The translations under genes and the position numbers were made by a program. From Hydrogenophaga sp. (GTDB lineage Bacteria; Pseudomonadota; Gammaproteobacteria; Burkholderiales; Burkholderiaceae_C): a stretch of 64,000 nucleotides of DNA. The stretch spans positions 1 to 64,000 of the forward strand of contig JAURYH010000029.1 in the NCBI GenBank assembly GCA_030653975.1. The letters are read 5' to 3'. This document shows positions 51,988 to 60,165 of the stretch, piece by piece. Below the pieces are notes generated by a model. The model saw nothing but the letters and a program-made list of their open reading frames with translations. It was not told where the DNA came from and made no database searches. The first letter of the stretch is position 1. Each line of letters begins with the position of its first letter.

Positions 51988-52135
51988 GGGTCTCTCCGTT
52001 GAAATCGGGCGTGCCCGCCCAAAATCCGGGCCAGGGTCCCGTCGATTCTGCTCCGTTTGCACCGCCAGACCGCCGCCGATTGCGCCGTATTTACCCGGGG
52101 GATTGCAGCGCTCTCCCTCCTGCGGCCGAGGTCGC

Positions 52136-52149
52136 TTGACGTGAGTCAA
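52136..52149 (+). promoter_or_regulatory. FNR/DNR-like palindrome upstream of the DksA-like gene
   Basis: TTGACGTGAGTCAA, a perfect TTGAC/GTCAA palindrome with a four-base spacer, sits 89 bases before the DksA-like ATG. It shares the TTGAC-N5-TCAA form with the two sites near the cytochrome genes. The rest of the 250-base gap (51988-52237) holds no gene. Confidence 0.55.
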
Positions 52150-52237
52150 CACCGGTCCCGACGAGGAGGCGCAAGATACGTGCACGGGGTTGGGAGATTC
52201 TTCCGGAAACCCCTCGCCAAAATCCAGAGGAGCCACC

Positions 52238-52624
52238 ATGAGCCAGAACATTTCCGACACCTATGCCAGCCAGCTGCAGCAGATGCGCACCGAGGTGCTG
52301 GCCCAGTTGCGAGCCCAGCGGGGTGGCAAGATTGGCCGCGCTGAATCGGCCGCCGAAGCGCGCGAGAACGCGAGTGATGACTGGGCCCAGGCCGACACCG
52401 AGCGCGATCTGGCTTTTGCTCTGGAGGAGCGCGAATCGGCCGAGCTGGTCGCCATCGACGAGGCCCTCAAGCGCATCGCCGATGGCAGCTACGGCCTGTG
52501 CATCGATTGCGGCGCCAGCATCGCCACGCCGCGACTGCACGCCTACCCGACCGCGCTGCGCTGTGTCGCGTGCCAGGAGAAGATCGAACACGCCAAAGGC
52601 CAGGCGCGCCCTGCCGGCTACTGA
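52238..52624 (+). CDS. DksA/TraR-type C4 zinc-finger protein
   Basis: A 128-residue protein with an N-terminal coiled-coil hairpin (about 5-80) and a C4 zinc finger: CIDCGASI and CVACQEKI (about residues 89-113). DksA proteins bind the RNA polymerase secondary channel. This one lacks the canonical DxxDxA tip but has [15 protein letters not shown] in that region. AGAGGAG precedes the ATG. Probably a stress-specific paralogue, co-transcribed with the next gene. Confidence 0.85.
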   Translation: MSQNISDTYASQLQQMRTEVLAQLRAQRGGKIGRAESAAEARENASDDWAQADTERDLAFALEERESAELVAIDEALKRIADGSYGLCIDCGASIATPRLHAYPTALRCVACQEKIEHAKGQARPAGY

Positions 52625-52660
52625 ATTTCTTGACCTTTATCTTTTACAGGAGTTGAATTG

Positions 52661-53038
52661 ATGACCACATTCCATGCCGTTGTCTGGATGGACCACAGCG
52701 AAGCCCACGTCTTGATGTTTGACCGCGAACATGTGGAGTCCCAGCGCGTCAAGGCGCGCAGCCACCACACGCTCAAACACGGCCATGTGGGTGCCGACAA
52801 GGATTTTTTCAGCCAGGTGGCCCAGGCGCTGGAAGGGGTGAGTGAAGTGCTGTTGACCGGACCGGCCAACGCCAAGGTCGAGTTCCGCGACTTCTGCAAA
52901 CACAACGTGCACGCGGTGGACAAGGCCATCGTCGACGTGATCACTTCCGACCACCCGAGCGATGCGCAGGTGGTGGCGATGGCCCGCCAGTACTTCCTGA
53001 AATTCGACCAGCAGGCGGCTGATCCCTCGCAGAGGTGA
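52661..53038 (+). CDS. Small eRF1-domain-3-like stress protein
   Basis: A 125-residue protein with a central KDFFSQVAQALEGVSEVLLTGPANAKVEFRDFCK (about 48-82). Proteobacterial relatives are often labelled translational machinery or eRF1-domain-3-like protein. AGGAG precedes the ATG. It follows the DksA-like gene by 36 bases and is closed by an intrinsic terminator at 53067. Role unknown; the neighbour suggests control of transcription or translation under stress. Confidence 0.72.
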   Translation: MTTFHAVVWMDHSEAHVLMFDREHVESQRVKARSHHTLKHGHVGADKDFFSQVAQALEGVSEVLLTGPANAKVEFRDFCKHNVHAVDKAIVDVITSDHPSDAQVVAMARQYFLKFDQQAADPSQR

Positions 53039-53066
53039 GGCCCCCGCGCCGCTTCGCAACTGAATA

Positions 53067-53101
53067 AAAAAAGCCCGCTGGCCAGCGCCGGTGGGCTTTT
53101 G
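53067..53101 (+). terminator. Intrinsic terminator of the DksA-like operon
   Basis: AAAAAGCCC (from 53069) pairs with GGGCTTTT (53093-53100) around an inner GCTGGC/GCCGGT stem. The A and T tracts flank the hairpin, so it can act in both directions. A truncated type A repeat (53039-53058) lies just before it. The next gene starts only 14 bases downstream. Confidence 0.85.
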
Positions 53102-53114
53102 TTATTCTGGGCCC

Positions 53115-53555
53115 ATGCCCATCCAACCCGCCACCCTGCCCGCGCGCAGTCTGTTCCACCTCGCGTTCCACGTCACCGATCTGGACGAGGCCCGCCGCTT
53201 CTACGGCGGCGTGCTCGGCTGCACCGAAGGCCGCAGCACCGAGACCTGGGTGGACTTCGATTTCTTCAGCCACCAGATCTCGCTGCACCTGGGCGAACCG
53301 TTCAAGACCACGCCCACCGGCCGCGTGGGCGAACATCTGGTGCCCATGCCGCACTTCGGCCTGGTGCTGCTGTTGCCCGCATGGCAGGCGCTCGCCAGCC
53401 GCCTGGAAACAGCGGGCATGGACTTCGTGCTCAAACCCCAGTTGCGCTTTGAAGGCCAGCCTGGCGAGCAGTGGACGATGTTCTTCCGCGATCCCTTCGG
53501 CAACCCGATCGAAGTCAAGGGATATGCCTCGCTGGACGCGATCTTCGCCAGCTGA
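53115..53555 (+). CDS. VOC-family (glyoxalase-fold) protein
   Basis: A 146-residue metal-binding fold protein. Likely ligands are His in LFHLAFHVTDLD and Glu in DPFGNPIEVKGY. It resembles the uncharacterised dioxygenase-like VOC group. There is no ribosome-binding site and the terminator of the preceding operon ends 14 bases before the ATG, so it must have a very short leader or a promoter inside the terminator. Confidence 0.83.
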   Translation: MPIQPATLPARSLFHLAFHVTDLDEARRFYGGVLGCTEGRSTETWVDFDFFSHQISLHLGEPFKTTPTGRVGEHLVPMPHFGLVLLLPAWQALASRLETAGMDFVLKPQLRFEGQPGEQWTMFFRDPFGNPIEVKGYASLDAIFAS

Positions 53556-53706
53556 CCGGCCGCCAACCGTCGCTGCAATCGACGAGCGGCACTTTTCAGG
53601 ACCCAGGCGATGCGCCGCGGGCACCCTCAGCCGCTAGCATCGGGAACTTGGCGGTACCACGCCGCCGCATCGACCCTTCCCAACCTTCACCTTGACGGAC
53701 AGCGAC

Positions 53707-54861
53707 ATGACCTCCACCGCCACACCCCCCGGTCTATCGCGACGCGCTTTCAGCGGCCTCCTCGCTGGCGCCGCCGCACTGGGCGCCCCCGCCCTGAGGG
53801 CCCAGTCGGGCAACCGGATCGTGCTGGGTCAGTCGGCTGCGTTCACGGGCGCCGCCGCCCAACTGGGCATCCAGTTCCATGCGGGCGCCAAACTGTATTT
53901 CGACCGGCTCAATGCGCAGGGCGGCGTGAACCAGACACAGATCGAACTGCGACAGCTCGACGATGGCTACGAACCGGATCGCTGCGTGGAAAACACGCGC
54001 AAGCTGCTGAACGACGATGTGTTCGCCCTGTTCGGCTACATCGGCACGCCCACCAGCGTCGTGGCGCTGCCGCTGGCCACCGAGGCGCAGACCCCGTTTT
54101 TTGCACCCTTCACCGGTGCCATGGGACTGCGCCAACCGTTCAACCGCATGGCTTTCCACATGCGCGCCTCGTACAACGATGAAACGGCGCTGATCGTCAA
54201 GCAGCTGACCCACCTCGGCCTGAAAAAGATCGCCGTGTTCTACCAGAACGACGCCTACGGCAAAGCGGGGCTCGACGGCGTGACGCTGGCCCTGGACGCG
54301 TTGGGCCTCAAGCCGGTGGCCACGGCCACGGTGGAGCGCAACACCGTGAACGTGGCCGACGCGGTGAAAACCATCAACGCGGCCCAGCCCGATGCGGTGG
54401 TGCAGGTTAGCGCCTACGCCTCGTGCGCGGCCTACATCCGCGCTGCCCGCAAAGCGGGCTACGGTGGCACCTTCTACAACGTGTCTTTTGTGGGCACGCA
54501 GGCGCTGGCCGACGAACTGGGCAAGGAGGGCGCCGGCGTGGTGGTCTCGCAGGTGGTGCCTTCGCCCTACCGGGCTTCCAGCGCGGTGACGCGCGAGTTC
54601 CTGGCGCTGATCGCGCAGGGCGGCGACAAGGTACAGCCCAACTTCTCCAGCATGGAGGGGTTCCTGGCCGCCAAACTCTTTGCCGAAGGCCTGCGCCGCA
54701 CCAGCGGCCGGCCGTCGCGCGACAGCCTGATCAGTGGGCTGGAGAGCATCCGCAACCACTCCATGGGCGGGTTCGACGTGTCCTTCAGCGCCAGCAACCA
54801 CGTGGCCTCGAAGTTCGTCGACCTGTCCATGCTCACCGGCGACGGGCGCGTACGGACCTGA
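53707..54861 (+). CDS. ABC transporter substrate-binding protein, LivK-like
   Basis: A 384-residue type I periplasmic binding protein (Peripla_BP_6) with a twin-arginine-type signal (LSRRAFSGLLAGAAALGAPAL). The mature part has GQSAAFTGAAAQLGIQFHAGAKLYF and KKIAVFYQNDAYGKAGLDG. No permease or ATPase genes are nearby. It is a paralogue of the gene at 58827. An in-frame TTG at 53692 is a possible earlier start. Confidence 0.85.
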   Translation: MTSTATPPGLSRRAFSGLLAGAAALGAPALRAQSGNRIVLGQSAAFTGAAAQLGIQFHAGAKLYFDRLNAQGGVNQTQIELRQLDDGYEPDRCVENTRKLLNDDVFALFGYIGTPTSVVALPLATEAQTPFFAPFTGAMGLRQPFNRMAFHMRASYNDETALIVKQLTHLGLKKIAVFYQNDAYGKAGLDGVTLALDALGLKPVATATVERNTVNVADAVKTINAAQPDAVVQVSAYASCAAYIRAARKAGYGGTFYNVSFVGTQALADELGKEGAGVVVSQVVPSPYRASSAVTREFLALIAQGGDKVQPNFSSMEGFLAAKLFAEGLRRTSGRPSRDSLISGLESIRNHSMGGFDVSFSASNHVASKFVDLSMLTGDGRVRT

Positions 54862-54889
54862 GAGCCACGGGCCGCCGCGCCAGACCGCT

Positions 54890-55900
54890 TCAGACTTCCA
54901 GCGGCGCGATCTTCTGGTCGATGGCGCCGAAGATGCTCTGGCCGTCCTTGCCCTTCATCTCGATGCGGATGGTGTCGCCGAACTTCATGAATGCGGTGCT
55001 CGGCTGGCCATCGAGGATGGTTTCGATGCAGCGTTTTTCGGCGATGCAGCTGTAGCCCTTGGGCCATTCCTTCTTGCCGTCGACTTCGATGCCCTTGTTG
55101 CTGACCGTGCCGCTGCCGACGATGGAGCCGGCGCGCACGTTGCGGGTTTTGCCGATGTGGGCGATGAGCTGACCGAAATGGAAGGTCATTTCCGGGCCGG
55201 CGTCGCACATGCCGACCTTGCGACCGTTCCAGGTGCTCTGCAGGGTCAGGTTGACGCGGCCGCCCTGCCAGGCGTCGCCCAGCTCGTCGGGCGTGACCGC
55301 CACCGGGCTGAAGGCGCTGGCAGGCTTGCTCTGGAAGAAGCCGAAGCCCTTGGCCAGCTCGGCCGGGATCAGGTTGCGCAGCGACACATCGTTCACCAGC
55401 ATCAGCAGGCGCACGCCCTCGAGCGCCTGCTCGGGTGTGCAGCCCATGGGCACGTCACCGGTGACCACGGCAATCTCGGCCTCGAAGTCGATGCCGAAGT
55501 CTTCGCTGGGCACCACCACGTCGTCGCAGGGGCCGATGAAGTCGTCGCTGCCACCCTGGTACATCAGCGGGTCGCTGTAAAAGGTGGCGGGCACTTCGCT
55601 GTGGCGGGCCGCGCGCACCAGCTCCACGTGGTTGAGGTAGGCCGAGCCGTCGGCCCACTGGTAGGCACGCGGCAGCGGTGCCATGCACAGGGCCGGGTCA
55701 AACGGGAAAGCGTGGCGCGCCTTGCCCTGGTTGAGCGTGACGTACAGGTCGTGCAGCTGGGGGGCGTGGAAGTTCCAGTCGTCCAGTGCCTGCTGCAGCT
55801 TGTGGGCGATGCCCGTCGCATAATGGGCGGTCGAGAGGTCGCGCGAGACCACCACCAGTTGTCCGTCGCGCGAGCCGTCTTTGTAAGTGGCGAGTTTCAT
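54890..55900 (-). CDS. Fumarylacetoacetate hydrolase family protein
   Basis: A 336-residue FAH-fold enzyme. The metal site is probably Asp/Glu in GIDFEAEIAVVTGD and Asp in LLMLVNDVSLRNL; GSIVGSGTVSNKG follows as in fumarylacetoacetases. The exact substrate cannot be told: fumarylacetoacetate, maleylpyruvate or acylpyruvates. Maleylpyruvate/fumarylpyruvate would suit the gentisate made by the salicylate hydroxylase at 30426. It is divergent from the IclR gene. Confidence 0.85.
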   Translation of the reverse strand: MKLATYKDGSRDGQLVVVSRDLSTAHYATGIAHKLQQALDDWNFHAPQLHDLYVTLNQGKARHAFPFDPALCMAPLPRAYQWADGSAYLNHVELVRAARHSEVPATFYSDPLMYQGGSDDFIGPCDDVVVPSEDFGIDFEAEIAVVTGDVPMGCTPEQALEGVRLLMLVNDVSLRNLIPAELAKGFGFFQSKPASAFSPVAVTPDELGDAWQGGRVNLTLQSTWNGRKVGMCDAGPEMTFHFGQLIAHIGKTRNVRAGSIVGSGTVSNKGIEVDGKKEWPKGYSCIAEKRCIETILDGQPSTAFMKFGDTIRIEMKGKDGQSIFGAIDQKIAPLEV

Positions 55901-55986
55901 GCATGTCTCCTGCTGTCGCTGGGCGTTGAAGGGTTCGATTCTGCCCGGTGCGGTGCCTGGGGCACCCCCGGTGGACGTCTCAATAA

Positions 55987-56020
55987 TTACGAATAGTGAA
56001 ATCAGTTAACCTATCCGTAA
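55987..56020. promoter_or_regulatory. Inverted repeat between FAH and IclR genes
   Basis: TTACGAATAG (55987-55996) and CTATCCGTAA (56011-56020) are inverted repeats with one mismatch and a 14-base spacer, in an AT-rich stretch between the divergent genes. Likely IclR operator. Confidence 0.55.
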
Positions 56021-56111
56021 AAATCGGATTCTAGACCAAAGCCCCGATCCCGGTGCTGCTCCAACCCGGTAGCCCCCTCGACCACCACCCGATCTCCGCT
56101 GCTCCCACCCC

Positions 56112-57005
56112 ATGCCCGCCGCGAAAAATCCGATCCAGCGCCCCAGCCCCAGCAGCCTGCCGACCACGCCCGATCTCGACAGCGCTGAAAACGGCGACCC
56201 CCGGGCCGGCATCCAGTCGGTGGAAGTGGGTTTCGAGCTGCTCAGCGCCCTGTCCGATGCGCCGGGCGCGCTGATGTTGCGCGACCTGGCCGCCGCCGCC
56301 GGCATGAGTGCGGCCAAGGCGCACCGCTACCTGGTGAGCTTCCAGCGCATGGGCCTGGTGATGCAGGACCCGGTGAGCACGCGTTACGACCTCGGCCCCG
56401 CCGCGCTGCGCCTGGGTCTGGCCAGCCTCTCGCGCATCGACGCCGTGAAACTGGCGCGCGAACGACTGCCCCAGCTGCTGGCCGAAACCGGCCACACGCT
56501 GGCGATCGCGGTGTGGGGCAACCAGGGACCGACCATGGTGCACTGGCTGGAAGCACCGCAAACCGTGCCGGTGACGCTGCGCCTGGGTGATGTGATGCCG
56601 CTGCTGACGTCGGCCACCGGTCGCTGCTTTGCGGCCTTCACCGGCCAGGAGGGCCGCGACGGCCAGCGCATCACGCCCATGATCCGCGACGAACTCGCGC
56701 GCATGAAAAAACTGCCGCCCACCGGCCTGCCGCTGGTGGACGTGCCGCAGACCCCACAAGACGTGCAAGCCGTGCTGGCCGAAACCCGCCAGCATGGCCT
56801 GGGCCGCGTGGTCCACAGCCTGTTGCCCGGTGTGGGTGGCTTCTGCGCCCCGGTGTTCGACGCCCAGGGCCGACTGACCATGGGCCTGGTGGTGCTGGGC
56901 TCGGTGGCCACCCTGGACACCCGCTGGGACAGCGCACCGGCCTCTGCGCTCCTGCGGTGTGCGCAGCAGCTCAGTGCGGACCTCGGCCACCGCGCTCCCA
57001 CCTGA
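56112..57005 (+). CDS. IclR-family regulator
   Basis: A 297-residue regulator. The winged helix-turn-helix is at about residues 35-95 (RDLAAAAGMSAAKAHRYLVSFQRMGLV), and the effector domain follows from about 110 to 290. It has an extra Pro-rich N-terminal stretch of about 30 residues. Divergent from the FAH gene, which it probably controls. Its stop is immediately followed by the ATG of the DUF3108 gene (TGAATG). Confidence 0.85.
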   Translation: MPAAKNPIQRPSPSSLPTTPDLDSAENGDPRAGIQSVEVGFELLSALSDAPGALMLRDLAAAAGMSAAKAHRYLVSFQRMGLVMQDPVSTRYDLGPAALRLGLASLSRIDAVKLARERLPQLLAETGHTLAIAVWGNQGPTMVHWLEAPQTVPVTLRLGDVMPLLTSATGRCFAAFTGQEGRDGQRITPMIRDELARMKKLPPTGLPLVDVPQTPQDVQAVLAETRQHGLGRVVHSLLPGVGGFCAPVFDAQGRLTMGLVVLGSVATLDTRWDSAPASALLRCAQQLSADLGHRAPT

Positions 57006-58217
57006 ATGCCGATGGCCCGACCCGCCATGCGCCCAGCCGATGCCGCTCCGCGCTGGTCCGTGTTGCTGGTCCTGACCGGCCTGGTGCTGGCCCTGCACCT
57101 GTTCCTGCTCACCGACGGTTCTCCGGTCTGGTGGAGCGAAAAGGCCACGCCTGTGCCGTCCACGCCGGGCCTGTCCACCTCGCCCGAGGCCTCGACCGAA
57201 GTGGCTGCAATGACACCGGTCCCCGACGCGGTGCTGCCCGTGACCAGCAGCACGGTGCGCTGGATCGTGCCCAAACCGCCACCCCCTCCGCCTCCGCCGC
57301 CCCCTCCCGCCCCGAAGAAATCGAGTCCGCCAACGCCGCCGGTGCCCGAAGTCGTGATCGAACCGGAACCGCTGCCCGAGGCTCCGGTCGCCGAGGCCGC
57401 GCCCGAAGACATCGACCCGGGTCCGGAAGCCCCCAAGATGGAGGTCCTGGCCGAACCACCGCCAATCGAGCCAGCGGCCAGACAGCCCGGCGCATCCGAT
57501 CCGGTTCAGCCCGCGCCAGTGGCGTCCGTCCCCCCGCCAGCCACCCTGCACCTGCCCACCGACGGCCAGTTGGACTATCTGGTGAAAGGCCAGCACAAAG
57601 GCCTGAACTACAACGCCGACGGTCGGTTGACCTGGCGCATCGAGGGCGAGCGCTACGAAGCGCAGATGACGGTCAAGGCCTTTCTGCTGGGCAGCCGGGT
57701 CCACACCAGCGTCGGTCACATCACGCCACAAGGCCTGGCACCCGAACGCTTTGGCGACCGCAGCCGCAGTGAAAAGGCGGCCCATTTCGACTACGAGGCG
57801 AAGCGCATCCGCTACAGCCGGAACTCGCCCGATGCCGCCCTGGTGCCCGGCACCCAGGACCAGCTGTCGGTCAGCCTGCAGCTGTCCCTGCTGTTCCATG
57901 CCCAGCCTTCGGCCTACACCGAAGGCCAGGCGTTGAGCCTGCCGGTGAGCAACGCCAGCTACACCGAAGACTGGAAGTTCCAGGTCGGCCCGCTGACCGA
58001 TCTGGAACTGCCGGCCGGCACCCTGAAGGCGCGCCTGCTCACCCGCTCGTCCCGGCGCGAGTTCGACAAGACGCTGCAGGTGTGGCTCGCACCGGCCCTG
58101 GGCTACCTGCCGGTGCGCCTGCGCATCACGGAACACAACGGCGATTTCGTGGACCAGTTGCTGGATTCGTTGCCCGCCGCGCAGGTGCTGGCGCCGCCCA
58201 CCGTTCAGGCCCAGTGA
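57006..58217 (+). CDS. DUF3108 envelope protein with proline-rich linker
   Basis: A 403-residue protein. An N-terminal anchor helix (WSVLLVLTGLVLALHLFLL) is followed by a TonB-like Pro-rich linker with an 11-proline run and repeated Glu-Pro pairs (about 80-165), then the DUF3108 domain (about 190-400). The layout suggests a protein spanning the periplasm. Function unknown. Translation is likely coupled to the IclR gene. Confidence 0.82.
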   Translation: MPMARPAMRPADAAPRWSVLLVLTGLVLALHLFLLTDGSPVWWSEKATPVPSTPGLSTSPEASTEVAAMTPVPDAVLPVTSSTVRWIVPKPPPPPPPPPPPAPKKSSPPTPPVPEVVIEPEPLPEAPVAEAAPEDIDPGPEAPKMEVLAEPPPIEPAARQPGASDPVQPAPVASVPPPATLHLPTDGQLDYLVKGQHKGLNYNADGRLTWRIEGERYEAQMTVKAFLLGSRVHTSVGHITPQGLAPERFGDRSRSEKAAHFDYEAKRIRYSRNSPDAALVPGTQDQLSVSLQLSLLFHAQPSAYTEGQALSLPVSNASYTEDWKFQVGPLTDLELPAGTLKARLLTRSSRREFDKTLQVWLAPALGYLPVRLRITEHNGDFVDQLLDSLPAAQVLAPPTVQAQ

Positions 58218-58397
58218 TTCCAGCCTGTTCCGGGTCCTGCCCGGCCAAAAGGCGGAACTGTGCCGAAAAACACACGCTTATTGAATTTTCAGGACCCGTG
58301 CCCATCTAACACCACAGGTAGCCTGCAGTTGGCCTGCCAATTGCCGATATAAGGTTCACAGGAACAACGGTTTCACTTTTAGAAGGACTTTTCAGTC

Positions 58398-58682
58398 ATG
58401 CACATGCTCTACGACTCGGATGCCTTTGCCGTGGTCCACATCCTGGCCAACGCCGTGGAAGAAGGCGAGGTTGCATCGCTGGACGGTCCACAGATCCCGC
58501 GCCACGGTTTTGAGATCGTGGACAAGCGCTCGGGCAAAGAGGTTTACCTCGATGGTTCCTGGGCAGAGATGTTCCAGATCCAGATCACCGCCTGGCAGCA
58601 GAACACCCCCTCGCAAGAGGAGGTGGAAGACACGCTGGAAGGTTACGCCACACTGGCCCAGATGCCGGTGGTCATGCACTGA
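58398..58682 (+). CDS. DUF3567 (BTH_I0359-like) protein
   Basis: A 94-residue acidic soluble protein starting MHMLYDSDAFAVVHILA, typical of the DUF3567 family confined to Betaproteobacteria. AGAAGGA precedes the ATG. It stands alone with its own terminator at 58709. The 180-base gap upstream may hold its promoter (a TATAAG hexamer around 58347). Function unknown. Confidence 0.88.
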   Translation: MHMLYDSDAFAVVHILANAVEEGEVASLDGPQIPRHGFEIVDKRSGKEVYLDGSWAEMFQIQITAWQQNTPSQEEVEDTLEGYATLAQMPVVMH

Positions 58683-58708
58683 ACAGTGCCTGACACGCCT
58701 CCCCGCGA

Positions 58709-58733
58709 AAGCCGACACTTGTGTCGGCTTTTT
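58709..58733 (+). terminator. Intrinsic terminator after the DUF3567 gene
   Basis: Perfect 10-bp stem AAGCCGACAC (58709-58718) with GTGTCGGCTT (58721-58730), a two-base loop and a T tract, 27 bases after the stop. Confidence 0.9.
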
Positions 58734-58826
58734 CACGACCGGGTCCGATTCCCGGGAGCGTGTGCCCGGCAACGCCCTCCATTGACGCGACCACCCGCGT
58801 AAACTGAAACACAGGAGGCACCCCCC

Positions 58827-59975
58827 ATGAAGCGACAAGCTGGCGCCCGCTGGATCCCCGCCTTCGGTCTGATGGCTCTGATGGCCTGGTCAAGTGCCCA
58901 CGCTGAAGATGGCGTGGGTCCGCAGCAACTGCTGATCGGACAGAGCATCACCCTGCAAGGTGGCAAAAACGACTACGGTACCGCGGTGCTGGATGGCGTC
59001 GAAACCTACCTCTCGCAAGTCAACAACCAAGGTGGCGTTGCAGGCCGCAAAGTGGTGGTGAAGGTGCTGGACGACGACAACAAACCGGCCCAGGCCGAAG
59101 CCAATGCGCGTCAGCTGATCACCCAGGACAAAGTCTTTCTGATGTTCGGCTCCATCGAAGGCGGCCCGTCCACCGCGGTGATGAAAACGGCCACCGAACT
59201 CAAGGTGCCGTTTTTCGGCCCCATGGCGGGCTCGCCCACACTTCGCACGCCACACCAGCCGCTGGTGTTCCCGGTGCGTGCCGAACACAAGGAAGAATTC
59301 CGCGCCTTGCTGCAGCATGCCAAGAGCCTGGGCACGCAGCGTGTGGCTTTCCTGCGCTCGGACTCGGAAACCGGCCAGCAACACCTGGACAACGTGCGCC
59401 TGCTCAGCCAGCCCCTGGGGCTGGAGGTGGTGGCCGACCTGGCCTTCAAGTCGGACATCGACGACGCCGGCATCGACGCCCTGGTGAAACAGCTCGCCAC
59501 CAGCCGCGCGCAGGTCGTGTTCAACCACGGTGGCATCGGTGTCTACGAAAAACTCATCCGCAAAGCGGAGTCCCGGAACCTGAGCCTGCAGTTTTACGGC
59601 GTCAACTCCGGCTCCACCCAACTGGCCGGGCACCTGGGTGAGTTGGGGCACGGCATGATCTTCGCCCAGGTGGTGCCCAGCCCGTGGGAACGCAAATCCG
59701 CGCTCACCCGGGCTTACCAGGATGCCTTCAAGACCCACAAACCGGGCAAGGCTTTTTCGTACGGCAGCCTGGAGGGCTACATGACGGCCCAGGCTCTGGT
59801 CGAAGCGCTGCAGCGCGCCGGCCCCAACCCCACGCGTGCGAGCTTCGTGGCCGGTCTGAAAAACGCCGACCTGCAGATCGAGGGCCTCAAAGTGAGCTAC
59901 CGCGATGGCGCCCACACCGGCCTGTCGCTGGTGGACCTGGCCATCGTCACACGCCAGGGCCAGTTTCGCCACTGA
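58827..59975 (+). CDS. ABC transporter substrate-binding protein, LivK-like
   Basis: A 382-residue type I periplasmic binding protein with a Sec signal (FGLMALMAWSSAHA). Mature segments: LIGQSITLQGGKNDYGTAVLDGVETY and FGSIEGGPSTAVMKTATELKVPFFGP. It is a paralogue of the protein at 53707, with the same SPYRASS/SPWERKS segment. No transporter partners are nearby, so it is an orphan. AGGAGG lies before the ATG. Confidence 0.85.
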   Translation: MKRQAGARWIPAFGLMALMAWSSAHAEDGVGPQQLLIGQSITLQGGKNDYGTAVLDGVETYLSQVNNQGGVAGRKVVVKVLDDDNKPAQAEANARQLITQDKVFLMFGSIEGGPSTAVMKTATELKVPFFGPMAGSPTLRTPHQPLVFPVRAEHKEEFRALLQHAKSLGTQRVAFLRSDSETGQQHLDNVRLLSQPLGLEVVADLAFKSDIDDAGIDALVKQLATSRAQVVFNHGGIGVYEKLIRKAESRNLSLQFYGVNSGSTQLAGHLGELGHGMIFAQVVPSPWERKSALTRAYQDAFKTHKPGKAFSYGSLEGYMTAQALVEALQRAGPNPTRASFVAGLKNADLQIEGLKVSYRDGAHTGLSLVDLAIVTRQGQFRH

Positions 59976-59983
59976 GATGCAAC

Positions 59984-60067
59984 ACCCCCCCGCGCCGCTT
60001 CGCGTCACCCCCCTCAAGGGGGCGGCACTGGCCGTCTGGCAAAGCCAGCCCGGCTGTGCCCCTGGGA
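59984..60067 (+). repeat. Dispersed repeat type A after the binding-protein gene
   Basis: CGCGCCGCTTCGCG, ACCCCCCTCAAGGGGGCGG and TCTGGCAAAGCCAG follow in the type A order. It lies in the convergent gap between the binding-protein and AbrB-type genes. Confidence 0.8.
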
Positions 60068-60165
60068 GGCGTCGTTTTATGCGTTGTGGATGGTGCTCCG
60101 GTGCCTTGGTCTGAACCGCTTCATGTATCGGGGTATCGCTCCGGTACCATGAAAAATCGACTCCT

